DNA of 6,874 nt, from positions 608 to 7,481 of the forward strand of contig QHRC01000129.1 of assembly GCA_003219995.1 (NCBI GenBank), read 5' to 3'. Under the pieces are notes generated by a model. That model did no database searches, was not told the DNA's origin, and saw only the letters and a list, made by a program, of their open reading frames with translations. A program made the translations under genes and the position numbers. Source of the stretch: Verrucomicrobiota bacterium. Lineage in GTDB: Bacteria; Verrucomicrobiota; Verrucomicrobiia; Chthoniobacterales; UBA10450. Positions within the stretch are counted from its first letter, which is position 1. Each line of letters starts with the position of its first letter. Of the stretch, positions 1-6,339 are shown one piece after another.

Positions 1-1086
1 CATGCCGTGGAGGATTCCGCGATCCTAAAAGACTTTGCGGATTATTACGCTTCATCCCAGCAAATAAAGGAGGCCATCCCGCTCTATCTCCGCGTGCTCG
101 AATTGCAGCCTGACGATGTCAACGCGCGCGAAAAACTCGCTACCGGTTTTGTCTTGACCAACCAACGGGCGAAGGCGGTTGAGATGCTCGAGCAAGTCAT
201 CAAAGAACATCCTGAAAAATACCAACCATATGACTTGCTCGCCGAAGTCTTGGATGACGACGCGCGGTCACTGCAGCGGGCAAACCAGATCGAGCAGGCA
301 AAAGCCGAGTTCGCCAAAGCGGCAGCAAGTTACGAGCAAAGCCTGTTGATAAATCCAACTCGGGCCAACACCTACCTGCGGCTGGCGGAGCTGCTCCTTG
401 GGCCTGTAAAAGATGCCGAGCGTGCGGTGAAAATTCTCACCGAAGCACGCAGCCGTTTCGCGGACGCTCCTGAGATCATTTACTATCTTGCTCTTGCTCA
501 GCGCGAAGCAAAGCATACTCAACAAGCCGTCGCCACTTTTGAAGAAGCGCTGCACCAGGCTGAGCTCGAAGACAATGAAATCGTCAACGCTCGTTTTTAT
601 TTTAATTATGGGGCCACGGCCGAGCAGGCAGGCTTGTATGAAAAAGCGGCCGACTTATTTCGCAAATCAATTACCTTGGATCCAGCCAACGCGGCTGAAG
701 CGTGCAACTATCTCGGCTACATGTGGGCGGAGCACAACCTGCACCTCGACGAAGCCGACGATATGATCAAACGCGCGCTCAAAATCGAGCCAAACAATGG
801 TGCTTATCTCGACAGCCTCGGTTGGCTCGAGTTTCGGCAGGGAAAATTTGCGCAAGCCCTGACCGATTTGCTTCGCGCCGCTAAGAATATGGCGAAGGAT
901 GATCCGGTCGTGTTCGAACATATCGGCGATACATATCTAAAGCTGACCCGAGTTCCGCAGGCTTTGGAAGCATGGCAGAAGGCAATGGCGCTCGACCCTC
1001 AAAACAAAAGATTGGCCGAGAAGATCGACAGTACCAAGACGGCCATAACGAAGAGTGGTCCGGCCAGGACCGATCCGCTTCAATAA
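1..1086 (+). CDS. Tetratricopeptide-repeat (TPR) protein, 5' partial
   Basis: The reading frame is open from the first base (codons CAT GCC precede the GTG at 7), so the gene starts outside the window; 361 residues are visible, ending in TAA. The whole visible part is about nine TPR-type helix pairs of roughly 34-40 residues. Many end in the usual A-x-x-x-x-x-x-A-L-x-x-x-P pattern (for example around ALKIEPNN and AMALDPQN). The third unit is lengthened by an Ala/Gln/Glu-rich stretch. The last part has the motifs NYLGYMWAE (about residue 236), YLDSLGW (about 269) and HIGDTYLKL (about 307). That order is seen in many bacterial TPR proteins thought to act as envelope scaffolds. TPRs bind partner proteins; no catalytic domain is visible. 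Any signal peptide would lie upstream of the window. Its partner is unknown. The next gene starts 57 bases downstream on the same strand. Confidence 0.9.
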   Translation, partial: HAVEDSAILKDFADYYASSQQIKEAIPLYLRVLELQPDDVNAREKLATGFVLTNQRAKAVEMLEQVIKEHPEKYQPYDLLAEVLDDDARSLQRANQIEQAKAEFAKAAASYEQSLLINPTRANTYLRLAELLLGPVKDAERAVKILTEARSRFADAPEIIYYLALAQREAKHTQQAVATFEEALHQAELEDNEIVNARFYFNYGATAEQAGLYEKAADLFRKSITLDPANAAEACNYLGYMWAEHNLHLDEADDMIKRALKIEPNNGAYLDSLGWLEFRQGKFAQALTDLLRAAKNMAKDDPVVFEHIGDTYLKLTRVPQALEAWQKAMALDPQNKRLAEKIDSTKTAITKSGPARTDPLQ

Positions 1087-1143
1087 CCAACGATGTCGAT
1101 CTTGCGTCGTTATCCCTGAACCGAAGAGCGCTCCCATGCTTGC

Positions 1144-2514
1144 ATGAGTAGATATCCGACACCGTGGCAACGTAAGACAATGTGGGCTGCGCTGTCCGCG
1201 TTCTTCACCGTTTTTCTTGTCGCGATCGCGGGATCGGTCATATGGGTGGCCGCGAACGTAATCGCATTCCTTCAGCCAATTTTAATTCCGGTGGCGATCG
1301 CCGCGATCCTCGCTTATCTCCTCGATCCGCTCGTGACGCGAATGTGCCGGGGCGGCCTTGACCGCACCAAAGCGGTTCTTCTTGTTTTCGGCGTCGCCTT
1401 TTTCGCGCTCGGCGGATTGATCGCCTGGCTCGCACCGACGATTTCGATGCAGAGCGCGAATTTTGCGAAGGAACTTCCTGGCTATACCCAAAAGGCGCGC
1501 GATCGCGTTGTCGATCTTATCGTTCGCTACGATCGAGCGTTTGGCATGCCCGTCGGCGTGCGCGGCAAAACCGGATCGCCCACTACGAATTTTGTCAACT
1601 GGCTGCTCAGTTCCCCGGCACCGCGCGCACAGCCCAATGCATCTGCAACTGTGTCGCCGTCCCCTACGGTAGGCCCGGAAGAGAGCGCCCCCCCGGCCGA
1701 AACGATCGCAGCCACCCCCTCCAAAGTCAGTTCGGCCGATCGCCAGCGGATTCAGGAAGCAGTGGAAAGAATGATTCCCAGTCTGGAACGTCAACTGCCT
1801 GCCTGGAGCGAAAAGTTTTGGAATCTTCTTAAAACGAGCATCGGCGGCTTTCTTGGAGTTACCGGATTCTTGCTCAGCCTTGTCCTCGTGCCGATCTATT
1901 TATTTTTCCTATTAAAAGAAACGCCCAGCATCGAACGACGATGGAAAGATTATCTGCCGCTGCGTCCCTCGCCGCTCAAAGACGAAGTCGCGGAAGTCTT
2001 GTCCGAGATCAATCATTACATCATCGCTTATTTTCGCGGCCAATTGCTCGTCTGTCTGGTGGATGGCACTTTCATCGGCAGCGCTTTGACCCTTATCGGT
2101 CTTAATTTTGCGCCCCTTATCGGCGTCCTCGTCGTTATCCTGACGATGATTCCTTACATCGGCATCATCCTTTGCTGGGTCCCGGCGGTGTTGATCGCGG
2201 CTTTTCAATGGGGCGATTGGTGGCATCCGTTTTGGGTAACGGTGATCTTCATCGTCATTCAAAATCTGGAAGGTATGTTCTACGCGCCGCGGATCGTGGG
2301 AAATTCCGTCGGCCTCCATCCCATGACCGTAATTGTGTCTATCTTTGTCTGGGGATTGCTGATTGGCGGATTGTTGGGTCCAATCCTGGCCGTGCCCTTG
2401 ACAGCGACGGTCAAGGTTCTGCTGGTGCGTTATGTGTGGGGCCGCCGACTGCGCGAGGAAGAAACGGAATCGATTGAGCGCGTGCCTGTTGTCGCGAAAT
2501 CCGAGCGGGCATAA
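1144..2514 (+). CDS. AI-2E/PerM family membrane transporter (PF01594)
   Basis: This is a 456-residue integral membrane protein. Hydrophobic segments lie at about residues 14-40, 41-61, 76-99, 232-257, 301-321, 322-353, 362-376 and 392-430, matching the family pattern of hydrophobic segments at both ends with a soluble region between. Family hallmarks are YFRGQ (296-300), IPYIG (336-340), PRIVGNSVGLHP (382-393) and GPILAVPLTA (412-421). Members have been linked to autoinducer-2 export or Na+/H+ exchange; the substrate here cannot be told from sequence. The protein is longer than the usual 340-370 residues because of a Pro/Ala/Ser/Thr-rich stretch at about 138-198, before an amphipathic helix (199-230) and the fourth segment. 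ATG 1144 is the first in-frame start that keeps the first membrane segment; no good Shine-Dalgarno precedes it. It lies between two TPR genes on the same strand, so co-transcription is possible. Confidence 0.9.
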   Translation: MSRYPTPWQRKTMWAALSAFFTVFLVAIAGSVIWVAANVIAFLQPILIPVAIAAILAYLLDPLVTRMCRGGLDRTKAVLLVFGVAFFALGGLIAWLAPTISMQSANFAKELPGYTQKARDRVVDLIVRYDRAFGMPVGVRGKTGSPTTNFVNWLLSSPAPRAQPNASATVSPSPTVGPEESAPPAETIAATPSKVSSADRQRIQEAVERMIPSLERQLPAWSEKFWNLLKTSIGGFLGVTGFLLSLVLVPIYLFFLLKETPSIERRWKDYLPLRPSPLKDEVAEVLSEINHYIIAYFRGQLLVCLVDGTFIGSALTLIGLNFAPLIGVLVVILTMIPYIGIILCWVPAVLIAAFQWGDWWHPFWVTVIFIVIQNLEGMFYAPRIVGNSVGLHPMTVIVSIFVWGLLIGGLLGPILAVPLTATVKVLLVRYVWGRRLREEETESIERVPVVAKSERA

Positions 2515-2572
2515 CTTTATCTACGGCGTCTGTCAGCCGCGGGGGTGAGTTGCATTCTCCTCCACTCCGAGC

Positions 2573-2580
2573 AAAGGAGA
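2573..2580 (+). promoter_or_regulatory. Shine-Dalgarno site that fixes the start at 2587
   Basis: AAAGGAGA with its AGGAG core at 2575-2579 lies 7 bases before ATG 2587. This is the strongest ribosome binding site in the window. It selects ATG 2587 over the in-frame GTG at 2545, whose 14 extra codons would run through the site itself. Confidence 0.85.
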
Positions 2581-2586
2581 CAAACG

Positions 2587-4512
2587 ATGGCGGGAAGAAT
2601 TAAACGCGTCCGGCGCAAAAGCAAAAGCCGAATCTCTCGCGGCGCCAGGCTTTTCTCCCATTTCGGAGGTCATTTATTGCCGTTACGCATCGGGATTTTG
2701 GTCGGCGCCACCGTGCTCGCTCTCGTTCTCGGTACTATTTTCTTTGGCTACACCTCCAAGCTTTACAATACCTGGCGTCAGAAGCGTTTGCTCCAGCGAG
2801 CGAATATCTTGCTAAGCGAGGGAAATCTGAATGAAGCGATGGCCGTTGCGCAGCAAGCCAATCTCGATGAAGCGATGAAAATCGCGAAGGAGGCTCTGCG
2901 AATCCAGCCCGATTCCCTGCCTGCGTTCTACGTTTTGGCTGAAGCAGCCGAGAAACGCAGTCTGCAGGAATCTGTTTCCTGGCGCGCACAAATCGCTCGT
3001 CTTCTGCCACGCGATCTGGATAGCCAGCTAAATCTTGCCTCGGCTGCCTTGCGATTTGGCCAACTCGATATCGCTCGAAAAGCGCTCGACAACGTTCCCT
3101 CCAACGACCGCGACAAAGCCGCCTTCCATGTCGTGGCTGGCTGGCTGGCGCGGGCCGAAGGAAATTTCGCCGAGCAAGAGGAGCAATTTGCCGCCGCGGT
3201 CAGGAAGGAACCAAGCAACGACCTTTATCAATTTAATCTTGCCGCATTGCAAATCCGCTCTGCCGAAAAGGAAAAAAGCGCAAACGCGCGCGTCACCCTC
3301 GACCGGCTCAGCAAGCTCCCTTCTTTCCGAACCGGGGCGTTGCGCGCGTTGCTCAACGATGCCGTGGATCGCAACGATTTTGCCACAGCCGATACCCTTG
3401 CTCAGCAGCTTCAAATGTCGCAACAGGTCACCTTCAGCGATTATCTGCTGTGTTTGAATTTTTATCGCAAACTGGATGATAGAAAATTCGAAGCGCTGTT
3501 GAAAAAGATAAAACCAGTTGCTGCGCACGATCCGTCCGATATCGCGCTCTTGATGGATTGGATGAATAACAATGGTCTCTCTGGGGAAGTTTTCGACTGG
3601 ACCGATGACTTGTCTTCCAACCTCACGACTCATCCGCCAGTCGCCATTGCCATTGCCGAGGCATTTGCCGATAAAAAAAACTGGTCGCGGCTCAAGCGCT
3701 GGACTCGCTCCGGTTCATGGATGGAGCAGGATTACTTACGACTTGCTTACCAGGCTTTCGCCGCGCGCGAATCGCGCCAATCCAGCGCCGACGCGGAATT
3801 TGCCTCGCTCTGGCGCACCGCCGAGCGGGACGCCAACGACCAACCTGACCGCGAAATCAAGCTCGCGCGGCTCGCAACCAAGTGGAATTTGTCGAACGAA
3901 GCGGATGAACTTTGGTCGCGCCTTTCCCGGAGTCCTTCGACTCGACGTGAAGCGCTTGATTCGCTCTACCGCCTTTATCGCGAAAACAACGAGATTAGAA
4001 AAGTTTATGATGTTCTCCAGCGTTTGCACGAAAGCTCTCCGAATGAACCGGCCATTACCGCGAATCTCGCGCGCCTTGGCCTGGCTATTGACCAAAACAC
4101 GATTGAGGCACAGCAACTCGCAAAAGAAGCTTATGACCGCGAGCCCAACGACGTTAATTGCGCTGTCACCTACGCGTTTTCTCTCTACAACATGGGCCGC
4201 ACAAACGAGGGACTCGAAATCGTGAAAAAATTACCGCCAGAGCAATTGCACGATCCTCACGCTGCGGTTTACATCACGCTGTTTTTAATCGACCAAAATC
4301 AGACCGACGCGGCTCGCGAGTACATGGAAGCTGCGGAGCACGGTCCGATTTATCTCGAAGAGAAAAGACTACTCGATGAAGCCAAGACAAGGCTCGCTTC
4401 TTCGCCCACCCCATCGCCATCGCCTTCGGTAACTCCAACACCAGCCTCCGCATCGACCCCAGGATCGACATCGGCGCCGTCCGCCGCGCCTACATCGCTG
4501 GCTTTACCATAA
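2587..4512 (+). CDS. Membrane-anchored TPR-like repeat protein with Pro/Ser/Thr-rich tail
   Basis: This is a 641-residue protein of unknown specific function. It begins with a strongly basic segment (Arg/Lys-rich, residues 4-21), then one hydrophobic segment at about 34-54, then a long helical region to about 600. The positive-inside rule predicts a cytoplasmic N-terminus and an exported repeat domain. TPR-like helix pairs are clearest at about 70-110 (ending ALRIQPDS) and near the C-terminus (QQLAKEAYDREPNDVNCAVTYAF and the following units); the middle is divergent. Residues 605-641 are a low-complexity tail of Pro, Ser, Thr and Ala, probably a flexible linker or surface segment. There is a 12-residue near-repeat at 80-103. 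The start is set by a strong Shine-Dalgarno. It is the last gene of the plus-strand block and converges on rtcB with 4 bases between stop codons. A role as a protein-protein scaffold in the envelope is inference. Confidence 0.85.
   Translation: MAGRIKRVRRKSKSRISRGARLFSHFGGHLLPLRIGILVGATVLALVLGTIFFGYTSKLYNTWRQKRLLQRANILLSEGNLNEAMAVAQQANLDEAMKIAKEALRIQPDSLPAFYVLAEAAEKRSLQESVSWRAQIARLLPRDLDSQLNLASAALRFGQLDIARKALDNVPSNDRDKAAFHVVAGWLARAEGNFAEQEEQFAAAVRKEPSNDLYQFNLAALQIRSAEKEKSANARVTLDRLSKLPSFRTGALRALLNDAVDRNDFATADTLAQQLQMSQQVTFSDYLLCLNFYRKLDDRKFEALLKKIKPVAAHDPSDIALLMDWMNNNGLSGEVFDWTDDLSSNLTTHPPVAIAIAEAFADKKNWSRLKRWTRSGSWMEQDYLRLAYQAFAARESRQSSADAEFASLWRTAERDANDQPDREIKLARLATKWNLSNEADELWSRLSRSPSTRREALDSLYRLYRENNEIRKVYDVLQRLHESSPNEPAITANLARLGLAIDQNTIEAQQLAKEAYDREPNDVNCAVTYAFSLYNMGRTNEGLEIVKKLPPEQLHDPHAAVYITLFLIDQNQTDAAREYMEAAEHGPIYLEEKRLLDEAKTRLASSPTPSPSPSVTPTPASASTPGSTSAPSAAPTSLALP
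2824..2895 (+). repeat. Two-copy, 36-base near-tandem repeat inside the TPR gene
   Basis: Copies at 2824-2859 and 2860-2895 abut with no gap and match at 25 of 36 bases by my count. They encode NLNEAMAVAQQA and NLDEAMKIAKEA. The shared core is GATGAAGCGATG versus AATGAAGCGATG. It looks like an old in-frame duplication of a single TPR helix, though convergent helix composition could also explain it. Confidence 0.55.
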
Positions 4513-4516
4513 TAGG

Positions 4517-5692
4517 TTAATCCTTGTACGGATCAATAGTATCGCGCCCGGCCATCGCCACGCCGAGCGGATGAAGCGTATGCAAAATTCGAATCGTGCC
4601 TGCATGCGCAGCAAGAACATCCGGAAGACGCCGGTATGCCTGCGGCGCCTCATCAAGATCGCCGCCGCGCAAAACAACATGTCGATCTTGGAGCCATTTC
4701 ATCATTTCATCATGCCGAACCAGTCCATCCTGCCGGATTCGCTTGTTGCCAACTTTGACAAAACGGCCTTTCGCCGCCGTCCGCGACATTACCCGCCCGG
4801 CACCGTGTATCGTTGAGAAGAGGGCTTCACGCGAAATCGGCGAGTCAATCCCCTCAATGATCACCGCGTCATCGCCCATGCTTCCACCGACGAAACCTTT
4901 TTGCCCCGGAAACGCCGGCGTCGCACCTTTGCGCACCACCCAATATTCCTGCCCCGCATGTTTTTCCCGCCACGCGAAGTTGTGATGATTGTGCACTTCA
5001 TCAACGATCTTCGCGCCTAGAATTCCGCGCACGACGTGCCGCGCCACCGCTTCGCGTCCCGCATAAGCGTAACGACCCGCCAGCTGCATTCCGGCCAGAT
5101 AATCGCTACCGATCGCCGATTTTTCATCGACCACGGTAGGCGGAACATCCATTCCATCTTTGCCGCCGGCCGCTTTTAAAAAATATGTGGCTGTTTTGTG
5201 GCCGAGCCCGCGCGATCCGAAATGGACGCCGACCCAAATCCGGTCCTGCTCGTCCGCAAAAAGATCGACATAATGGTTCCCAGCGCCGACCGTGCCGAGC
5301 TGCTCTGCCGCGGTCGGTTTCAAATCCCGCATTGGCTTTAATTCCCACGCCGGGTCCTCGAACAGTTCATGCTCGACGCGTGTTTTGCTTTTGCGACCAA
5401 TGCCGAATGAAATGTCACGCACAACCTCATCCATGATTTTCCCGATCTTTGGTGCGACCTGCTCCCTTTTCACATCCGTCTGGATAGCAAGGTTGCCGCA
5501 AGCTATATCGAACCCGACGCCGCTCAGCGAAATTTTATCCTTGTAGGCAACTACGCCGCCGATCGGTTGCGCATAGCCTTTGTGTCCATCCGCGCACAGC
5601 ACACCGTGTTCCCCGCCTGCCGCGACGCACGTCTCGATCTGTTTGATCGTCGCCTCGTCGTGTTCACCAAAAATCTTCGTCTTGGCTCCCAT
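4517..5692 (-). CDS. rtcB: RNA-splicing ligase RtcB (tRNA ligase/RNA repair)
   Basis: RtcB joins RNA with a 2',3'-cyclic phosphate or 3'-phosphate to a 5'-hydroxyl end, using GTP and manganese through a GMP-histidine intermediate. From ATG 5692 the protein is 391 residues, near the roughly 400 usual for bacterial RtcB. The expected active-site residues are present in order. They are Asp62 and Cys65 in GFDIACGN, His140 in GAGNH, His157 in HFGSRGLGHK, and His237 in HNHHN. RKGATPA (254-260), GSMG (270-273) and the guanylylated His296 in HGAGR follow, then a normal C-terminus. GFDIACGN, rather than the classical GVDIGCGM form, suggests a divergent bacterial RtcB branch. An in-frame TTG at 5782 would add 30 residues encoded by palindromic repeat DNA and is unlikely. 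No good Shine-Dalgarno precedes ATG 5692; TATAGT lies 10 bases upstream, so a short or absent leader is possible. The upstream neighbour is a 2H phosphoesterase. Confidence 0.95.
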   Translation of the reverse strand: MGAKTKIFGEHDEATIKQIETCVAAGGEHGVLCADGHKGYAQPIGGVVAYKDKISLSGVGFDIACGNLAIQTDVKREQVAPKIGKIMDEVVRDISFGIGRKSKTRVEHELFEDPAWELKPMRDLKPTAAEQLGTVGAGNHYVDLFADEQDRIWVGVHFGSRGLGHKTATYFLKAAGGKDGMDVPPTVVDEKSAIGSDYLAGMQLAGRYAYAGREAVARHVVRGILGAKIVDEVHNHHNFAWREKHAGQEYWVVRKGATPAFPGQKGFVGGSMGDDAVIIEGIDSPISREALFSTIHGAGRVMSRTAAKGRFVKVGNKRIRQDGLVRHDEMMKWLQDRHVVLRGGDLDEAPQAYRRLPDVLAAHAGTIRILHTLHPLGVAMAGRDTIDPYKD

Positions 5693-5703
5693 CAGTTGAA
5701 AAA

Positions 5704-6264
5704 CTATAGGCAGGGGCGATTGATCGCAATCGCCCAGGCGGTTCGGTGAACCGCTCCTACCAGCGAAGAGATTTTTTGGCAACTACCATCCGCGCGATCG
5801 CGCACCGGTAAATGACAGCGCACCGCTTTAATCGAATCGAAAACGACTTCGTTGAACGGCAATCTGATCGCGGCCACCAGTTCCTTTTTTACCGCCGTGG
5901 GGATTTTCTTGTAAAGAAGACTCACATGCGGATCGCGCACGAACTTGCCGCGACCTTTCGACGCGCGCCGAAGATGGACAATAAGTTTTTTTAGCGCGTC
6001 GTTCGGTTTAAACCGCACAAAAAGTGTCTTGGTGAATTTGGATGAGAAACTGATTTCCCGAAGGCGCAGTTGGATCGGCGATGGGTCAATCTGCTCGAGA
6101 ATTTGTTTGGGCACCTGTCGATCTTCCGCCGCCACGAAAAGCGTAAGGTGTGGTTCGAAACGCGGTGCATCGAACTGTTTGGCAAGAATGCGAATCAGCT
6201 CGCAAAACAATTCGCGTTTCGGCTCCGCCGGAATGAGCCAGTAGACCGTGGCGTATTTTTTCAT
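5704..6264 (-). CDS. 2H phosphoesterase, cyclic phosphodiesterase (CPDase)-like, with altered C-terminus
   Basis: This 186-residue protein carries the two histidine motifs of the 2H superfamily: His39-Leu-Thr41 in FEPHLTLF and His113-Val-Ser115 in DPHVSLLY, with the YWLIPAEP start typical of the CPDase group (PF07823). Such enzymes open 2',3'-cyclic nucleotide or ADP-ribose 1'',2''-cyclic phosphates, products of RNA cleavage and tRNA splicing; related LigT/ThpR proteins act on 2'-5' RNA links. The substrate here is inferred. I chose ATG 6264 (MKKYATVYWLIP). The upstream in-frame ATG at 6300 adds 12 residues encoded by an inverted repeat. Up to Asp159 it looks normal. After that the frame runs into a different repeat and ends in GAVHRTAWAIAINRPCL, which looks non-native, while the expected ending lies in another frame. 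Both catalytic motifs are intact, so activity may survive. RtcB starts 11 bases after its stop codon. Confidence 0.82.
   Translation of the reverse strand: MKKYATVYWLIPAEPKRELFCELIRILAKQFDAPRFEPHLTLFVAAEDRQVPKQILEQIDPSPIQLRLREISFSSKFTKTLFVRFKPNDALKKLIVHLRRASKGRGKFVRDPHVSLLYKKIPTAVKKELVAAIRLPFNEVVFDSIKAVRCHLPVRDRADGSCQKISSLVGAVHRTAWAIAINRPCL
5710..5760. repeat. Paired palindromes between the phosphoesterase and rtcB (REP/BIME-like)
   Basis: Two hairpins stand side by side. On the minus strand GTAG (5760-5757) and GA are followed by GCGGTTC-ACC-GAACCGC (5754-5738), a perfect 7-base stem with a 3-base loop. Next to it, GGGCGATTG and CAATCGCCC (5714-5735) form a perfect 9-base stem with a 4-base loop. 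Read on the plus strand, that second hairpin is headed by GCAG (5710-5713), a possible decayed GTAG. Two inverted GTAG-headed hairpins are the layout of REP elements arranged as a BIME. It supplies the C-terminal tail of the phosphoesterase frame and the false N-terminal extension of rtcB. There is no T-tract after either hairpin, so it is not an obvious terminator. Confidence 0.8.
5757..5786 (-). other. Out-of-frame remnant of the phosphoesterase C-terminus
   Basis: Shifted by one base relative to the open frame, codons GTA GTT GCC AAA AAA TCT CTT CGC TGG TAG encode VVAKKSLRW followed by a stop. CPDase-type 2H proteins commonly end with a short segment of the type D-V-x-x-W-x-V-V-A-x-x-x-L. 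Here the Asp (codon at 5790-5788) is followed, one base later, by VVA in the wrong frame, and the intervening V-x-x-W part is missing. A deletion of about 14 bases (or another length not divisible by three) would explain this. The TAG overlaps the GTAG head of the adjacent repeat. The ancestral form is inferred from recalled family pattern, not from an alignment. Confidence 0.55.
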
Positions 6265-6265
6265 A

Positions 6266-6326
6266 CTGTAGCAGCGCTCTGTGAGCGTCGCATCGTTCAT
6301 CCGACGGTCACAGAGCGCCGCTACAG
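6266..6326. repeat. 61-base inverted repeat between the DUF1326 gene and the phosphoesterase (REP/BIME-like)
   Basis: Arms at 6266-6290 and 6302-6326 are 25 bases each, with two mismatches and an 11-base loop. The outer ends are CTGTAG and CTACAG. Each arm is itself a smaller hairpin headed by GTAG. The plus-strand unit is GTAG (6268-6271) plus CAGCGCTC-TGT-GAGCGTCG. The minus-strand unit is GTAG (6324-6321) plus CGGCGCTC-TGT-GACCGTCG. Both have an imperfect 8-base stem and a 3-base loop. This is the expected arrangement of two REP units in opposite orientation. It abuts the start codon of the phosphoesterase (one base between) and leaves no room for a normal Shine-Dalgarno. Confidence 0.85.
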
Positions 6327-6339
6327 TTGATTGTCGATC

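Noticed and set aside
1136..1147. Mini-ORF ATG CTT GCA TGA overlapping the AI-2E start codon
   Set aside because: It could be a translational coupling leader, but four codons with no ribosome binding site are easily chance.
1282..1794. 170-codon minus-strand open frame
   Set aside because: It is antisense to the AI-2E gene, rich in Arg/Gly/Cys as expected of a shadow, and has no domain.
2545..2586. GTG start at 2545 for the membrane-anchored TPR protein
   Set aside because: A strong Shine-Dalgarno lies 7 bases before ATG 2587, and the extra residues would be translated from that site.
3028..3633. 201-codon minus-strand open frame
   Set aside because: It lies fully opposite the TPR gene, has shadow-like composition and no recognisable domain.
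5693..5782. Longer rtcB starting at TTG 5782
   Set aside because: The 30 added residues are almost wholly encoded by the palindromic repeat and do not resemble RtcB N-termini; ATG 5692 gives the expected MGAKTKIFGEHDE start.
6265..6300. Longer phosphoesterase starting at ATG 6300
   Set aside because: The 12 added residues come from the inverted repeat; the family-like sequence begins at MKKYATVYWLIP from 6264.
6266..6326. Intrinsic terminator for the DUF1326 gene
   Set aside because: The hairpin is strong but has no T-tract on the minus strand, and its GTAG-headed double structure fits a repeat element better.
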